Source: Pseudaestuariivita rosea
Lineage (GTDB): Bacteria; Pseudomonadota; Alphaproteobacteria; Rhodobacterales; Rhodobacteraceae
NCBI RefSeq assembly: GCF_017592335.1
Contig: NZ_JACNMP010000003.1
Location: forward strand, 62,001-126,000
DNA: 64,000 bases
Direction of reading: 5' to 3'
The notes below the pieces were generated by a model that did no database searches, was not told the DNA's origin, and saw nothing but the letters and a program-made list of their open reading frames with translations. The position numbers and the translations under genes were made by a program. Positions 44,021-56,704 of the stretch are shown piece by piece; positions within the stretch are counted from its first letter, which is position 1, and every line of letters starts with the position of its first letter.

Positions 44021-44815
44021 CTACAGACCAAATCGGGCAAACTGCGCCCGTTCTTCGATACCGTGCACCATGTCACCGACGACATTTGCGCCGAACCTTT
44101 GCAGGAACGACCGACGCGGGCCATAAGGGACCAGTCGGACCTTATCGCCGAAAACTTCTTTCATTTTAGGCACCAGATGACCAATGCCCTCTGCCAGTCC
44201 CACGTCGACAGCCTTTTCCCCAACCCAGATTTCGCCTGTAAACATATCCTGATCCTCGGGCAGTTTGTTCGCCCGACGTGATTGGACATGGTCGATAAAG
44301 ACCTGATGGATCTGTTCCAGAATACGCTTCAAACGCTCGACATCTTCGGTCTTTTCGGGGCGAAAGGGGTCCAGCATGCTTTTTGATTTTCCAGCGGTAT
44401 AGACCCGGCGCTGGATACCATGCTTTTCGATCAGTTCGTGCAGACCAAAACCGGCCGATATGACACCGATCGATCCCACGACCGACGCCTGATCCAACCA
44501 GATTTCGTCAGCGGCAGAGGCCAGCCAATAGCCACCAGAGGCCGCGACATCCTCGACAAACGCATAAACGGGAATTTCCTTTTCCTGCGCCAGCCGCCGT
44601 ATCCGGGCACCGATCAGCGAACTTTGAACGGGCGACCCACCGGGTGAGTTAACGACAATTGCAACGGCTTTCGGTTTGCCACGGGAAAAAGCCTTTTCCA
44701 GCACAGGGGCGATGCCATCGTCACTTAGACCGCGCGGACCCGAGGCAATCATACCGTTCAGTCGCACCACCGACACCACAGGGTCGGATTTCATAAAGGG
44801 TATCCAGCGTTTCAT
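44021..44815 (-). CDS. S49 family peptidase (SohB/SppA-like)
   Basis: A 264-aa serine peptidase of the S49 family, which cleaves signal peptides or membrane proteins. The strands NSPGGSPVQSSLIGARI and DVAASGGYWLASAADEIW carry the catalytic Ser (in ASGGY, about residue 92); the catalytic Lys is in TAGKSKSMLDPFRP (about 143-156). It is shorter than SppA and lacks an obvious N-terminal helix, as in other proteobacterial small members. It heads a gene set with the zinc-ribbon protein and antiporter. Confidence 0.9.
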   Translation of the reverse strand: MKRWIPFMKSDPVVSVVRLNGMIASGPRGLSDDGIAPVLEKAFSRGKPKAVAIVVNSPGGSPVQSSLIGARIRRLAQEKEIPVYAFVEDVAASGGYWLASAADEIWLDQASVVGSIGVISAGFGLHELIEKHGIQRRVYTAGKSKSMLDPFRPEKTEDVERLKRILEQIHQVFIDHVQSRRANKLPEDQDMFTGEIWVGEKAVDVGLAEGIGHLVPKMKEVFGDKVRLVPYGPRRSFLQRFGANVVGDMVHGIEERAQFARFGL

Positions 44816-44923
44816 GAAGGGCCATGTAGAGTGTCACTGCCCCAGGAACAAGGCAGGGTTTCAAAACAGGACGCTATGTTGCGCGCAGTCAACTTGATGA
44901 ATGGTGCCCAATCGCCCTTGGGA

Positions 44924-45685
44924 TCAACTGCGAATGCGGTAACCTGTCTTGAAAATCCACCAGATGATCGCCAGACAAATTGCCGTGAAAGCCGCAATGG
45001 CGATCAGGCTGACACCAATACCCACATCTGCAGCGCCAAAGAATGACCAACGGAAGCCAGATATCAGATAGACAACCGGATTGAACAACGTAATTGTTTG
45101 CCAGACCGGCGGAAGCATCGAGATCGAATAAAAACTGCCCCCCAGGAATACCAGCGGTGTGATAACCAACAGAGGGATCAACTGCAGCTGTTCAAAATTC
45201 TGCGCCCATATCCCAATGATAAAGCCCAAAAGACTGAACGATAGACAGGTCAGAATCAGAAAGGCAAACATAGCCAGCGGGTGAGCGATCTGAAGATCGA
45301 CGAAGAAGTAAGCCGTGCCCAGAATTACCAGCCCTACGAAAAGGGCCTTGGTCGCGGCGGCGCCAACATAGCCGATGACGATTTCGAAAAAACTGATGGG
45401 CGCTGACAACAGTTCATAGATCGTGCCGATGAATTTAGGAAAATATATCCCGAATGAGGCGTTCGATGTAGCCTGCGTCATCACGCTTAGCATGATCAGC
45501 CCCGGAACGATGAATGCGCCATAGCTGACACCTTCGACCTGATCGATCCGGCTGCCAATGGCGGCACCGAATACCACAAAATATAGCGAGGTCGACAAAA
45601 CAGGCGACAGAAAGCTTTGTGCCAGCGTGCGAAAAAAGCGCGCCATTTCAAATAGGTAAATCGCTTTGACGGCCTGAAAATTCAT
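44924..45685 (-). CDS. ABC-2 type transporter permease
   Basis: A 253-aa membrane subunit with six helices. It starts [20 protein letters not shown] and has the ABC-2 exporter signature region with [20 protein letters not shown] and [15 protein letters not shown], like YadH/NodJ. The substrate is unknown (polysaccharides or drugs in the family). It starts four bases inside the ATPase gene end (ATGA) and forms a two-gene exporter. Confidence 0.92.
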   Translation of the reverse strand: MNFQAVKAIYLFEMARFFRTLAQSFLSPVLSTSLYFVVFGAAIGSRIDQVEGVSYGAFIVPGLIMLSVMTQATSNASFGIYFPKFIGTIYELLSAPISFFEIVIGYVGAAATKALFVGLVILGTAYFFVDLQIAHPLAMFAFLILTCLSFSLLGFIIGIWAQNFEQLQLIPLLVITPLVFLGGSFYSISMLPPVWQTITLFNPVVYLISGFRWSFFGAADVGIGVSLIAIAAFTAICLAIIWWIFKTGYRIRS

Positions 45686-46608
45686 GCTGTTTCCTTTACC
45701 AGATCGACAAAAATCTCTTCCAGCGAACTTTGATGCGTTTGAATGTCTGTCATGTGCAGGCCCGCTTTCTGAAGATCTGCAAGCAGTGTGGTGATGCCAG
45801 TGCGCGGCCCGTTACTGTCATAGCAATAGATCAGCGCATTTCCGTCATCTGACGCCCGCAAGTCATAGTCCTTCAGGCTGTCAGGAACGTCGGTCACGGG
45901 ATCTTGCAGCTCGATCGTCAGCTGTTTGCGACCCATGCGCTGCATCAGATCAACCTTGGGTTCCACCAGCAGAATGCGACCCTGATTGATCACGCCGACA
46001 CGATCTGCAATCGCCTCGGCCTCTTCGATGTAGTGGGTCGTCAGAATGATCGTCACGCCATTTGACTTCAGCTCTTCAACGACCTGCCACATATCCTTGC
46101 GCAATTCGACATCGACGCCGGCGGTTGGTTCATCCAGGAACAGAACGCGGGGTTCATGGCTAAGCGCCTTGGCGATCAGCACGCGCCGTTTCATGCCGCC
46201 CGACAGCTCCATCACCTTCGCATTGCGCTTGTCCCACAGCGATAACTGCCGCAAAATCTTTTCAATATAAGCCTCATCCCGCCCCTTGCCGAACAGGCCC
46301 CGTGACAAACGCACCGTGTTGATGACCTTTTCAAAGGGTTCAAGGGACAATTCCTGGGGCACCAGTCCGATGATCCGACGCGCCTGGCGGTAATCTGACA
46401 ATATATCGTGCCCCGCGACGGTAATGCGACCGGATGACGGCGTTGTAATCCCGCAAATGGTGGAAATCAGGGTTGTCTTGCCCGCACCATTCGGACCAAG
46501 CAAAGCCAGTATTTCGCCTTCATCGATCTGAAGATCGACACCTTTCAGCGCCTCAAATCCGCTATCATAGGTCTTGGTGACGTTTTCGACTGATAATATC
46601 ACTGACAT
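45682..46608 (-). CDS. ABC transporter ATP-binding protein (YadG/NodI-like)
   Basis: A 308-aa ATPase for the adjacent permease. Walker A is [20 protein letters not shown] (about 36-55), the Q-loop GLVPQELSL, signature [15 protein letters not shown], Walker [14 protein letters not shown] and the switch His in [14 protein letters not shown] 46608 is chosen over an upstream in-frame codon (46638). A C-terminal extension of about 80 residues is typical of the NodI/YadG subgroup. Confidence 0.94.
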   Translation of the reverse strand: MSVILSVENVTKTYDSGFEALKGVDLQIDEGEILALLGPNGAGKTTLISTICGITTPSSGRITVAGHDILSDYRQARRIIGLVPQELSLEPFEKVINTVRLSRGLFGKGRDEAYIEKILRQLSLWDKRNAKVMELSGGMKRRVLIAKALSHEPRVLFLDEPTAGVDVELRKDMWQVVEELKSNGVTIILTTHYIEEAEAIADRVGVINQGRILLVEPKVDLMQRMGRKQLTIELQDPVTDVPDSLKDYDLRASDDGNALIYCYDSNGPRTGITTLLADLQKAGLHMTDIQTHQSSLEEIFVDLVKETA

Positions 46609-46704
46609 TGCATCTGGCCTTTGGCTGGTCAGAGGCAAGCTAGTGGTTAAGCGCGAAAAGGGAAACGTCTATTATCGCACAGACCCATGTGAAGTCTTGC
46701 GGAC

Positions 46705-47472
46705 CTAGGCCCGCCAAAGATGGTCCAGCGAATCCCAGATCAACTTGCTGCCCGTCACCACAAGCAACGTGTATGTCAGGGCAAAGAACAAACGCTCTGG
46801 CACCATATGATGCGCCCGCACACCCAACCATGTTCCGATCAGGGCCACCGGCGCTAAAATCAGATCAGCCAACAGTGTGTTCCACGTGAAGATACCCAAA
46901 AACGCATAAGGAACAAATTTTAGAATATTGACGATCCAGAAAACAATCACAGTTGTCGCCTGATACGTGGTTTTTGAGACCCCTTGCGACAGCATATAGA
47001 TAGCTACGGCTGGTCCGCCCGCATGGCTGACAAAACTGGTGAAACCCGCGACAATCCCTGAAATGAAACCGGCAACCGGACCCAGCGGCGTTTGACGCGG
47101 TTTCATCAGACCCCACGCCCCGGCCGCCTGATAGCCCACAAACAACAGCGAAATCGCCCCGATCAGAAACCGGAATACATCTGCGTTGGCCACCTGATAG
47201 AGCCATATCGCCACCAAAATACCGGGAACAGCCCCAAGGATCAGCAGTTTCGTCGCAGCCCAATCCCATTTTCGCCAATAGGGTCGCAGGCTGGCGACGT
47301 CGATCAGCATAAGCAGTGGCAGCATGACGCCAAGTGCCTGCGCTGGCTCTAAAATAAGTGCAAGAATCGAGGCCGACGCAAAAGCCGCGCCCGAGCCGAA
47401 TCCTGCCTTCGAAATCGCCGCAAAAAGCACCGCCGGGACAGCAAAGGCGAAAAACATTGCATCAAGCGTCAT
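46705..47472 (-). CDS. TauE/SafE family sulfite exporter-like permease
   Basis: A 255-aa membrane protein with about eight helices. The family repeats show as AISKAGFGSGAAFASASILA at the N-terminus and GFISGIVAGFTSFVSHAGGP near residue 134. Family members export organosulfur anions or sulfite; the substrate here is unknown. ATG 47472 is chosen over an in-frame start at 47589 because the extension carries no membrane signal and would crowd mdh. It is 96 bases upstream of the ABC genes on the same strand. Confidence 0.9.
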   Translation of the reverse strand: MTLDAMFFAFAVPAVLFAAISKAGFGSGAAFASASILALILEPAQALGVMLPLLMLIDVASLRPYWRKWDWAATKLLILGAVPGILVAIWLYQVANADVFRFLIGAISLLFVGYQAAGAWGLMKPRQTPLGPVAGFISGIVAGFTSFVSHAGGPAVAIYMLSQGVSKTTYQATTVIVFWIVNILKFVPYAFLGIFTWNTLLADLILAPVALIGTWLGVRAHHMVPERLFFALTYTLLVVTGSKLIWDSLDHLWRA

Positions 47473-47630
47473 GGCCCAACCCTTACGCAAATTTTTCTTT
47501 GCAGAAAATACTTTAGTCGCCATCTGGCATCGAAAACCCATCACCAGATTAACGCAAGACGGACCGTGCGGCCTTGCGTGTCGCGCCATCAGGGTCTAGG
47601 CAGCGACGAACATCAACTGACCGGAGATAA

Positions 47631-48596
<966 letters not shown>

Positions 48597-48624
48597 TGAT
48601 TACGATCTGAATGATCTGGATTTC

Positions 48625-48660
48625 GAAAGCGGGACATAACAGGTCCCGCTTTCTTTTTTG
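48625..48660 (+). terminator. Rho-independent terminator of mdh
   Basis: GAAAGCGGGAC (48625-48635) pairs with GTCCCGCTTTC (48643-48653), then TTTTTT. Confidence 0.9.
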
Positions 48661-48730
48661 TCTTACAACAGTCCGTTTGTCTGATCTGATACGGACCGGC
48701 TAATCAATTGATTCTCAATACAACCTAATT

Positions 48731-48761
48731 TGTGATCACGCTAAAAAATACTGTGATCACA
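48731..48761. promoter_or_regulatory. Pair of GTGATCAC operator-like palindromes ahead of sucC
   Basis: TGTGATCAC at 48731-48739 and TGTGATCACA at 48752-48761, centres 21 bp apart (two helical turns), about 130 bases before sucC. The spacing and palindromy suggest a dimeric regulator of the suc operon, with GntR- or CRP-like half-sites; the protein is not identified. Confidence 0.5.
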
Positions 48762-48888
48762 AAATACGTCTTTCGTCGCATTTTGGTCGAAATTCGTTTA
48801 TCACGCCGAACAGAGACGTTAAGTCATGGTGAAACATGCCGCGATCAGACGCAGGCTATGCGAACACCGGACGAAAGGGACAGCCCAG

Positions 48889-50082
48889 ATGAATATCCAT
48901 GAATATCAGGCAAAAGCACTGTTGCGCAGCTATGGGGCCCCTGTTTCAGACGGGCGCGCTGTTCTGAAAGCGGAAGAGGCCAAAACAGCGGCGGGCGAGC
49001 TGGACGGCCCGCTTTGGGTGGTGAAAGCCCAGATTCACGCAGGCGGCCGCGGCAAAGGCAGCTTTAAAGAAGCCGATGCCGGTGAAAAGGGCGGCGTCAG
49101 GCTGACAAAATCGGTTGAGGAAGCTGCCGAAGAAGCCAAGAAAATGCTGGGCCGCACCCTTGTGACCCATCAGACCGGCCCGGCCGGCAAGCAGGTCAAC
49201 CGCATCTATATCGAAGACGGCTCGGGCATTGAGACCGAGCTGTATCTGGCCCTACTCGTTGATCGTCAGACCAGCCGCATCAGCTTCGTCTGCTCGACCG
49301 AGGGCGGGATGGACATCGAAGAAGTCGCCGCCGAAACACCTGAAAAGATCCTGTCCTTCAGCGTTGATCCGGCCACGGGCTATCAGGGATTTCACGGCCG
49401 CCGCATTGCCTTCATGCTGGGTCTGGAAGGTCAGCAGGTCAAACAATGCGTCAAACTGATGGGCACACTCTATCAGATGTTCGTCGAAAAAGACATGGAG
49501 ATGCTAGAAATCAACCCATTGATCGTCACGGACAAGGGCGACCTGAAATGCCTGGATGCCAAGATCAGTTTCGACGGCAACGCACTGTATCGCCAGCAGG
49601 ATATCATGGCCCTGCGAGACGAGACTGAAGAAGACCCCAAGGAACTCGCCGCGTCGAAATTTGACCTGAACTATATCGCACTGGACGGTGAAATCGGCTG
49701 CATGGTCAACGGCGCGGGCCTGGCTATGGCAACCATGGACATCATCAAGTTGAAAGGCGCCGAACCGGCGAACTTTCTGGATGTTGGCGGCGGCGCCACG
49801 AAGGAAAAAGTCACCGAAGCCTTTAAGATCATCACATCCGACGAAAACGTCAAAGGTATTCTGGTCAACATCTTCGGCGGCATCATGCGCTGCGATGTCA
49901 TCGCCGAAGGCGTCATCGCCGCCGTGAACGAAGTCGGCCTGCAGGTCCCGCTGGTCGTGCGTCTTGAAGGCACGAATGTCGAAAAAGGCAAACAGATCAT
50001 CAACGAAAGCGACCTGAACGTCATCGCCGCCGATGACCTAAGCGACGCGGCCGAGAAAATCGTCAAAGCGGTGAAGGGGTAA
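48889..50082 (+). CDS. sucC: Succinyl-CoA synthetase (ADP-forming) beta subunit
   Basis: A 397-aa ATP-grasp subunit. It starts [36 protein letters not shown] binds nucleotide, and [20 protein letters not shown] near the end is typical. ATG 48889 is chosen over ATG 48826 for the family start and AAAGGG upstream. With SucD it makes succinate, ATP and CoA from succinyl-CoA. A lipoprotein gene separates it from sucD. Confidence 0.98.
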   Translation: MNIHEYQAKALLRSYGAPVSDGRAVLKAEEAKTAAGELDGPLWVVKAQIHAGGRGKGSFKEADAGEKGGVRLTKSVEEAAEEAKKMLGRTLVTHQTGPAGKQVNRIYIEDGSGIETELYLALLVDRQTSRISFVCSTEGGMDIEEVAAETPEKILSFSVDPATGYQGFHGRRIAFMLGLEGQQVKQCVKLMGTLYQMFVEKDMEMLEINPLIVTDKGDLKCLDAKISFDGNALYRQQDIMALRDETEEDPKELAASKFDLNYIALDGEIGCMVNGAGLAMATMDIIKLKGAEPANFLDVGGGATKEKVTEAFKIITSDENVKGILVNIFGGIMRCDVIAEGVIAAVNEVGLQVPLVVRLEGTNVEKGKQIINESDLNVIAADDLSDAAEKIVKAVKG

Positions 50083-50116
50083 AGGCGCCTGACTGACGCA
50101 CTGATCAGAGACATAC

Positions 50117-50707
50117 ATGAAAATAACAACAAAAATCGTAACCGCGTTGACGCTACTCGCCTCTTTGACGGCGTGCTCGACATCGCCCATGGGCGTCAGT
50201 CTGGCGCAGAATGAAATCGCCAAGCAACGCATGCGGTTTCTGCTTGAGGCGGCCTGCATCAACGAACGCACCACGCGCAGCCAAAAACGTGTGCTGGACG
50301 GTCAGGGCTTTTCGACCAGCAACGCAGATAATGGCGGGTTCACCTATAACGATGGGAACTCTTTGGTTTTCGCCAATCTGTCGCCCAAAGAAGAAGCCTT
50401 CTTTAACGACGATGGTCGCCCAAACCGTATCGAGGGGCGCGCCTGTTCCGTAGGATCGCCTGCCGTTTCCGTCCGGGACGCGAATGAGATCGTGGCCCAG
50501 GTGCTGGCCCCCCGGCTGGTCAGTGACACACGTCGCTTGCCCGCGGTGATCGGCGTCGGGCAATCCCCGAATGACGGCGGCAACGGCTATTTCTTCCAGG
50601 ATGTCGCCATCGTCGTCGGCCAGGGCAAAATCGACATGCGCGCCGAAACCGGCGAAAGCCTGTCGCTGCCCATGGCCAACATCACAGTTATCAGAAGCCG
50701 CAGGTAG
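50117..50707 (+). CDS. Lipoprotein between sucC and sucD, unknown function
   Basis: A 196-aa exported lipoprotein: [20 protein letters not shown] with the lipobox LTAC and Cys 20. The mature region contains [34 protein letters not shown]-like repeated aromatic/Asn segments and a C-terminal [21 protein letters not shown] do not recognise the family. It lies in the sucC-sucD gap, 34 bases after sucC and 61 before sucD, and appears to be inserted into the operon; its expression is therefore likely linked to the TCA genes. Confidence 0.8.
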   Translation: MKITTKIVTALTLLASLTACSTSPMGVSLAQNEIAKQRMRFLLEAACINERTTRSQKRVLDGQGFSTSNADNGGFTYNDGNSLVFANLSPKEEAFFNDDGRPNRIEGRACSVGSPAVSVRDANEIVAQVLAPRLVSDTRRLPAVIGVGQSPNDGGNGYFFQDVAIVVGQGKIDMRAETGESLSLPMANITVIRSRR

Positions 50708-50768
50708 TCCGCGATGCATGACACCCACCGGCACCACCACAGAACACACATGATCGAGGGAAATTAAA

Positions 50769-51650
50769 ATGGCCGTACTTGTAGATGAAAACACCAAGGT
50801 GATCTGCCAGGGCTTCACCGGCTCTCAGGGCACGTTTCATTCCGAACAGGCCATTGCCTATGGCACCAAGATGGTTGGCGGGGTGACACCCGGCAAGGGC
50901 GGGATGACCCACCTTGATCTGCCTGTGTTCAACTCATGCCACGAAGCGGTTGAAAAGACCGGCGCAAATGCCAGCGTGATCTACGTACCGCCCCCCTTTG
51001 CCGCAGATTCGATCCTTGAGGCGATTGATGCCGAAATCCCCCTGATCTGCTGCATCACCGAAGGTATCCCGGTGCTGGACATGATGAAGGTCAAGCGCGC
51101 GTTGGAAAGTTCAACCAGCATCCTGATCGGCCCGAACTGCCCCGGTGTCATCACGCCGGACGCCTGCAAGATCGGCATCATGCCCGGCCATATCCACAAG
51201 CGCGGGTCGGTGGGCGTTGTCAGCCGTTCCGGCACACTGACGTATGAGGCCGTGAAGCAGACAACCGACGTGGGTCTGGGCCAGTCGACCTGCGTGGGCA
51301 TCGGCGGCGACCCGATCAAGGGCACGGAACATATCGACGTGCTGGAATGGTTCCTGGCCGATGACGAAACCGAAAGCATCATTATGATCGGCGAAATCGG
51401 TGGATCGGCCGAGGAAGAGGCCGCCCAGTTCATCGCCGACGAACGCAAGAAGGGCCGCAGCAAACCCATCGCCGGTTTCATCGCCGGTCGCACCGCCCCC
51501 CCCGGCCGCCGCATGGGCCACGCAGGCGCAATTGTCGCTGGTGGCAAGGGTGGTGCTGAAGACAAAATCGAAGCCATGAACTCCGCCGGTATCGTCGTCG
51601 CCGACAGCCCTGCGGGTCTTGGTGAGGCTGTGCTGAAAGCGATTGGGTAG
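50769..51650 (+). CDS. sucD: Succinyl-CoA synthetase alpha subunit
   Basis: A 293-aa CoA-binding subunit. It starts [20 protein letters not shown] with the CoA site [10 protein letters not shown], then [20 protein letters not shown]; the active phosphohistidine is in [14 protein letters not shown] (about 246-259). AGGGAAATTAAA precedes ATG 50769. Length is normal. Confidence 0.98.
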   Translation: MAVLVDENTKVICQGFTGSQGTFHSEQAIAYGTKMVGGVTPGKGGMTHLDLPVFNSCHEAVEKTGANASVIYVPPPFAADSILEAIDAEIPLICCITEGIPVLDMMKVKRALESSTSILIGPNCPGVITPDACKIGIMPGHIHKRGSVGVVSRSGTLTYEAVKQTTDVGLGQSTCVGIGGDPIKGTEHIDVLEWFLADDETESIIMIGEIGGSAEEEAAQFIADERKKGRSKPIAGFIAGRTAPPGRRMGHAGAIVAGGKGGAEDKIEAMNSAGIVVADSPAGLGEAVLKAIG

Positions 51651-51652
51651 CG

Positions 51653-52132
51653 ATGGGACCAAAGGAAGCCATAACCACGTGTTTGCGAAAATCTTTCGTG
51701 TTCTCAGGCCGTGCCACGCGGTCTGAATTCTGGTGGTTTGTCACTTTGTGGCTTATGGGAATTCTATTGATAGCTTGGATTGAACCACAGTTCATGCTCA
51801 GCTACTTAACAGTTTTTCAGTTTTTTTCTTTATTGTTCGTTGTTTGCATGCTGCCGGTTTTTGCGGCGATTTATCGTCGTCTCTCGGACACCAAAGTAAC
51901 CCCTAAGATTTTGTTATTCATACCGTTGCTGTTATTAATAGCACCGCCATTAGTCTATTTTGTTGATCAGTCTGACTATGGTTTTCAATCACGAACCAGA
52001 ATGATGCCCGAAGCCCTATGGGCAATATTGGCCTACTTTGGGTGTATCTTTGTGCTTTTGGTATTGTGCGGTTTGCCAAGCGTTAACCGCCCCAACAAAT
52101 ACGGTCCCAACCCACATGAGGTAACGCCATGA
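51653..52132 (+). CDS. DUF805 family membrane protein
   Basis: A 159-aa membrane protein with four helices. It has the DUF805 start FSGRATRSEFWWFVTLWLM (about 17-35, including the conserved RSEFWWF), then FAAIYRRLSDTKVTP and VNRPNKYGPNP. The family function is unknown. It begins two bases after sucD and overlaps sucA (ATGA), so it is firmly in the operon. AT-richer than its neighbours, it may be a late insertion. Confidence 0.85.
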   Translation: MGPKEAITTCLRKSFVFSGRATRSEFWWFVTLWLMGILLIAWIEPQFMLSYLTVFQFFSLLFVVCMLPVFAAIYRRLSDTKVTPKILLFIPLLLLIAPPLVYFVDQSDYGFQSRTRMMPEALWAILAYFGCIFVLLVLCGLPSVNRPNKYGPNPHEVTP

Positions 52133-55089
52133 CCGAACATACCCCCAACGACGTCTTTCATGCCTCTAGCTTTATGCAGGGGCATAATGCCGAGTATCTG
52201 GAACAGCTTTACGCCCGATACGCCAACGATCCGAACGCTGTGGATGAGGCATGGCAGGCGTTTTTCAGGCAAATGGGGGATGCCGAGCTGGACGTGAAGG
52301 CCGAAGCGCAGGGGCCATCCTGGGCGCGGGGTGACTGGCCGCCGCAACCCGCCGATGACCTGACCGGCGCGCTGACGGGCGAGTGGGCCGCACCGGCCGA
52401 GGTGAAAGAGGCGGGCAAAAAGATCGCCGCCAAGGCCGCTGAAAAGGGTGTTGAGGTCAGCGACGATCAGATCAAACGCGCGGTTCTCGACAGTATCCGC
52501 GCCCTGATGCTGATCCGCGCCTACCGGATCCGGGGGCACCTTGTGGCCGATCTGGACCCGCTTGGCATGCGCGACCAGACCCCGCACCCCGAACTGGACC
52601 CCAAAACATACGGCTTCAGCGACGCCGATATGGATCGTCCGATCTTTATCGACAACGTGCTGGGCCTGCAGATCGCTTCGATGCGCGAAATTCTGGACAT
52701 CGTAAAACGCACCTATTGCGGCACTTTCGCACTGCAATACATGCATATCTCAAACCCGGAAGAGGCCGCCTGGCTGAAAGAACGGATCGAAGGGTATGAT
52801 AAGGAAATCACCTTCACTCGCGAAGGTCGTCGCGCGATCCTGAACAAACTGGTCGAGGCCGAGGGCTTTGAAAAGTTCCTGCATGTCAAATACATGGGCA
52901 CAAAACGTTTTGGCCTGGATGGGGGCGAAGCATTGGTTCCAGCGATGGAACAGATCATCAAACGCGGTGGCAGTCTTGGCGTGAAAGACATCGTCGTCGG
53001 CATGCCCCACCGCGGGCGTTTGTCGGTGCTGGCCAATGTGATGGCCAAACCCTATCGCGCGATCTTCAACGAATTTCAGGGCGGCAGCTTCAAGCCCGAA
53101 GATGTCGATGGCTCGGGCGATGTCAAATATCACCTTGGCGCGTCCTCGGACCGGGAATTTGACGGCAACACCGTTCACCTTTCCCTGACCGCGAACCCCA
53201 GCCACCTTGAGGCGGTGAACCCCGTTGTTCTGGGCAAGGCCCGTGCCAAACAGGAACAGCTGAACGACAAATCCCGCACTCAGGTTCTGCCCATTTTGCT
53301 GCACGGCGACGCGGCTTTCGCGGGCCAGGGTGTTGTGGCCGAATGCTTTGGCCTGTCGGGGCTGGTCGGCCACCGCACCGGCGGTACGATGCATATCGTT
53401 GTCAACAACCAGATCGGCTTTACCACCGCCCCGCACTTCAGCCGGTCCAGTCCCTATCCCACGGATATCGCGCTGATGGTCGAGGCACCGATTTTCCATG
53501 TCAACGGCGATGACCCCGAGGCCGTCGTGCACGCAGCCAAGGTCGCCACCGAATTCCGCCAGAAGTTCCACAAAGACGTTGTCATCGACATCTTCTGCTA
53601 TCGCCGCTTCGGCCATAACGAGGGTGATGAACCGATGTTCACCAACCCGGTGATGTACAAGCGGATCAAAAAGCATAAGACCACGTTGCAGCTTTACACC
53701 GAACGCTTGGTCAAAGATGGCCTGATCCCCGAAGGCGAGATCGAGGATATGAAAGCCGCCTTCCAGGCCCATCTGAACGAAGAATTCGAGGCCGGAAAAG
53801 ACTATAAGCCCAACAAAGCCGATTGGCTGGACGGCCGCTGGTCGCACCTGGACAAGCGCGACAGCGAGGATTACCAGCGCGGCAAAACGGCGATCAGCAA
53901 GAAAACGATGAAAGAGGTTGGTCAGGCGCTGACCTCTGCGCCCGACGGTTTCCCGATGCATAAAACCGTGGGTCGACTCCTGGACGCCAAGAAAAAGATG
54001 TTCGACAGCGGGGACGGCTTTGATTGGGCCACGGCCGAGGCTTTGGCCTTTGGGTCTTTGGTCACAGAAGGTTACCCCGTGCGCCTGTCTGGTCAGGATT
54101 CGACGCGCGGCACCTTCAGCCAGCGACACTCGGCCCTGATCAATCAGGAAACCGAAGAACGCTATTATCCGCTGAACAACATCCGTCAGGGTCAGGCGCG
54201 GTACGAAGTCATCGATTCGATGCTGTCGGAATATGCGGTCCTGGGGTTTGAATATGGCTATTCGCTGGCCGAACCCAACGCGTTGGTCATGTGGGAAGCG
54301 CAGTTCGGCGATTTTGCCAACGGCGCGCAGATCATGTTCGATCAGTTCATCAGCTCAGGCGAAAGCAAATGGTTGCGGATGTCTGGCCTGGTGATGCTGC
54401 TGCCCCATGGCTACGAAGGTCAGGGGCCCGAACACTCCTCGGCCCGGCTGGAACGGTTCCTGCAGATGTGCGGTGGTGACAACTGGATCGTCGCAAACTG
54501 TTCAACTCCCGCTAACTACTTCCACATCCTGCGCCGCCAGCTGCACCGCGACTTCCGCAAACCACTGGTGCTGATGACGCCCAAATCCCTGCTGCGCCAT
54601 AAGCTGGCCATAAACAAGGCCGAGGATTTCACCACCGGGTCCAGCTTCCACAGGGTGCTGTGGGACGACGCCGAAAAGGGAAACTCTGACACCAAGCTTA
54701 AAGCCGACAAGGACATCCGCCGTGTCGTGCTGTGTTCCGGCAAGGTCTATTATGACCTTCTGGAAGAACGGGATGCCCGCGGGATCGACGATATCTATCT
54801 GCTGCGTGTGGAACAATTCTATCCGTTCCCCGCGCATTCGGTGGTCAAGGAACTGGAACGGTTCAAAGGCGCCGAAATGATCTGGTGTCAGGAAGAACCC
54901 AAAAATCAGGGGGCCTGGGGCTTTATCGAACCCAACATCGAATGGGTCCTGCGCCGCATTGGCGCCAAGCACACGCGACCCGTCTACATGGGTCGCGCCG
55001 CTGCAGCCTCACCCGCGACGGGCCTTGCCTCGCAACACAAAGCACAACAACAAGCGCTGGTGGATGAAGCGCTGACGATCGAAGGATAA
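52129..55089 (+). CDS. sucA: 2-oxoglutarate dehydrogenase E1 component
   Basis: A 986-aa thiamine-dependent decarboxylase that starts the 2-oxoglutarate dehydrogenase reaction. It has the N-terminal [20 protein letters not shown] motif, [20 protein letters not shown], the ThDP region [20 protein letters not shown] and [11 protein letters not shown], and the C-terminal [20 protein letters not shown]. The length is as usual. Ends seven bases before sucB. Confidence 0.98.
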   Translation: MTEHTPNDVFHASSFMQGHNAEYLEQLYARYANDPNAVDEAWQAFFRQMGDAELDVKAEAQGPSWARGDWPPQPADDLTGALTGEWAAPAEVKEAGKKIAAKAAEKGVEVSDDQIKRAVLDSIRALMLIRAYRIRGHLVADLDPLGMRDQTPHPELDPKTYGFSDADMDRPIFIDNVLGLQIASMREILDIVKRTYCGTFALQYMHISNPEEAAWLKERIEGYDKEITFTREGRRAILNKLVEAEGFEKFLHVKYMGTKRFGLDGGEALVPAMEQIIKRGGSLGVKDIVVGMPHRGRLSVLANVMAKPYRAIFNEFQGGSFKPEDVDGSGDVKYHLGASSDREFDGNTVHLSLTANPSHLEAVNPVVLGKARAKQEQLNDKSRTQVLPILLHGDAAFAGQGVVAECFGLSGLVGHRTGGTMHIVVNNQIGFTTAPHFSRSSPYPTDIALMVEAPIFHVNGDDPEAVVHAAKVATEFRQKFHKDVVIDIFCYRRFGHNEGDEPMFTNPVMYKRIKKHKTTLQLYTERLVKDGLIPEGEIEDMKAAFQAHLNEEFEAGKDYKPNKADWLDGRWSHLDKRDSEDYQRGKTAISKKTMKEVGQALTSAPDGFPMHKTVGRLLDAKKKMFDSGDGFDWATAEALAFGSLVTEGYPVRLSGQDSTRGTFSQRHSALINQETEERYYPLNNIRQGQARYEVIDSMLSEYAVLGFEYGYSLAEPNALVMWEAQFGDFANGAQIMFDQFISSGESKWLRMSGLVMLLPHGYEGQGPEHSSARLERFLQMCGGDNWIVANCSTPANYFHILRRQLHRDFRKPLVLMTPKSLLRHKLAINKAEDFTTGSSFHRVLWDDAEKGNSDTKLKADKDIRRVVLCSGKVYYDLLEERDARGIDDIYLLRVEQFYPFPAHSVVKELERFKGAEMIWCQEEPKNQGAWGFIEPNIEWVLRRIGAKHTRPVYMGRAAAASPATGLASQHKAQQQALVDEALTIEG

Positions 55090-55096
55090 ACACAAA

Positions 55097-56617
55097 ATGT
55101 CTATAGAAGTGCGCGTTCCGACTTTGGGTGAAAGTGTAACCGAGGCCACCGTCGCGACATGGTTCAAAAAACCGGGCGACAGCGTGGCCGTGGACGAAAT
55201 GCTGTGTGAGCTGGAAACAGATAAAGTCACGGTCGAAGTGCCATCGCCTTCCGCCGGAACATTGTCGGAAATCGTTGCAAACGAAGGTGACACAGTCGGC
55301 GTTGATGCCCTGTTGGCCAACATCAGCGAAGGCGCCGGGGCGGCGGCACCTGCGCCAAAGGCTGAAGCAGAAAAGCCAAACGAAGCGCCGACTGAAGCGG
55401 CAAACGGCGCCAGCGGCGGATCGGTTCATGTCATGGTCCCCACACTGGGCGAAAGCGTGACAGAAGCGACCGTATCGACCTGGTTCAAAGCCGTCGGTGA
55501 TACCGTCGCCCAGGACGAAATGCTGTGCGAACTGGAAACCGACAAAGTCAGTGTCGAGGTCCCCGCACCCGCCGCCGGCACCCTTACCGAAATTCTGGCG
55601 CCCGAAGGCACAACCGTTGACGCCAGCGCCAAGCTGGCCGTTCTGTCGTCATCCGGCGGTGCCGCAGCGCAAGCCGCCCCCGCCGCAGCACCTGCCCCCG
55701 CCGGGGCCACAACGCCCAGCACCGGAAAAGACATCGAAAACGCGCCCTCGGCCAATAAACTGATGGCAGAAAACAACATGAGTGCCGATCAGGTCACCGG
55801 CACCGGGCGCGATGGCCGTGTGATGAAAGAGGACGTTCTGAAAGCACTGACCGCCCCCAAGGCCGAGGCCCCCAGCGCCCCCGCAGCGCCCCGCGCACCT
55901 GTGCCCGCCGATGATGCCGCGCGGGAAGAGCGTGTGAAAATGACCCGCCTGCGCCAGACCATCGCGAAACGTCTGAAAGACAGCCAGAACACCGCCGCGA
56001 TGCTGACAACCTATAATGAGGTCGACATGACCGAGGTCATGGCGTTGCGCAGCGAATACAAAGACCTGTTTGAAAAGAAACACGGCGTGCGGCTTGGGTT
56101 CATGTCGTTCTTTACCAAGGCCTGCTGCCACGCCCTGAAAGAGGTGCCCGAGGTCAACGCCGAAATCGATGGCACCGACATCGTCTATAAAAACTTCGTC
56201 CATATGGGCATCGCCGCCGGTACGCCAACAGGTCTGGTGGTGCCGGTGATCCGCGATGCTGACAGCATGTCCTTTGCCGCTATCGAAAAAGCCATCGCCG
56301 AAAAGGGCAAACGCGCCCGCGATGGTAAACTTTCGATGGCCGAAATGCAGGGCGGCACCTTCACGATCTCAAACGGCGGTGTCTACGGATCACTGATGTC
56401 CAGCCCCATCCTGAACCCGCCGCAGTCTGGTATTCTGGGGATGCACAAAATCCAGGACCGCCCGATGGTCATTAACGGAGAAATCAAAATCCGCCCGATG
56501 ATGTACCTGGCCCTGTCCTACGACCACCGCATCGTCGACGGCAAAGGCGCGGTGACCTTCCTGGTCCGCGTGAAAGAAGCGCTCGAGGACCCACGCCGTC
56601 TGCTGATGGATTTGTAA
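55097..56617 (+). CDS. sucB: 2-oxoglutarate dehydrogenase E2 (dihydrolipoyl succinyltransferase), two lipoyl domains
   Basis: A 506-aa E2 core. Uniquely among textbook examples it carries two lipoyl domains in tandem (about 1-80 and 106-185), each with the lipoylated Lys in [12 protein letters not shown] and [12 protein letters not shown]; Pro/Ala linkers separate them. A peripheral-subunit-binding domain follows ([20 protein letters not shown], about 222-241), then the catalytic domain ending with [16 protein letters not shown], the active His. Tandem lipoyl domains on SucB are common in Rhodobacteraceae. Confidence 0.97.
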   Translation: MSIEVRVPTLGESVTEATVATWFKKPGDSVAVDEMLCELETDKVTVEVPSPSAGTLSEIVANEGDTVGVDALLANISEGAGAAAPAPKAEAEKPNEAPTEAANGASGGSVHVMVPTLGESVTEATVSTWFKAVGDTVAQDEMLCELETDKVSVEVPAPAAGTLTEILAPEGTTVDASAKLAVLSSSGGAAAQAAPAAAPAPAGATTPSTGKDIENAPSANKLMAENNMSADQVTGTGRDGRVMKEDVLKALTAPKAEAPSAPAAPRAPVPADDAAREERVKMTRLRQTIAKRLKDSQNTAAMLTTYNEVDMTEVMALRSEYKDLFEKKHGVRLGFMSFFTKACCHALKEVPEVNAEIDGTDIVYKNFVHMGIAAGTPTGLVVPVIRDADSMSFAAIEKAIAEKGKRARDGKLSMAEMQGGTFTISNGGVYGSLMSSPILNPPQSGILGMHKIQDRPMVINGEIKIRPMMYLALSYDHRIVDGKGAVTFLVRVKEALEDPRRLLMDL

Positions 56618-56704
56618 GGTAGATTGGGGCGATATCTGGTCTAGTAATGTTAGAATTGTGATCTGATTTTGAACGCGAGATTTCACATCGTTCTAGGAAC
56701 CACG

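Larger units (their letters stand above)
48597..48888. other. mdh-sucC intergenic region
   Basis: 292 bases with the mdh terminator (48625-48660), an AT-rich stretch (48700-48790), and two GTGATCAC palindromes. A promoter for the suc operon must lie here. No gene is present. Confidence 0.6.

Noticed and set aside
52750-54129. Long antisense frame inside sucA (459 codons)
   Set aside because: Typical shadow of GC-rich codon use; the sucA reading is certain. The same holds for 9771-10745 inside thrC and 61261-62016 inside GH42.
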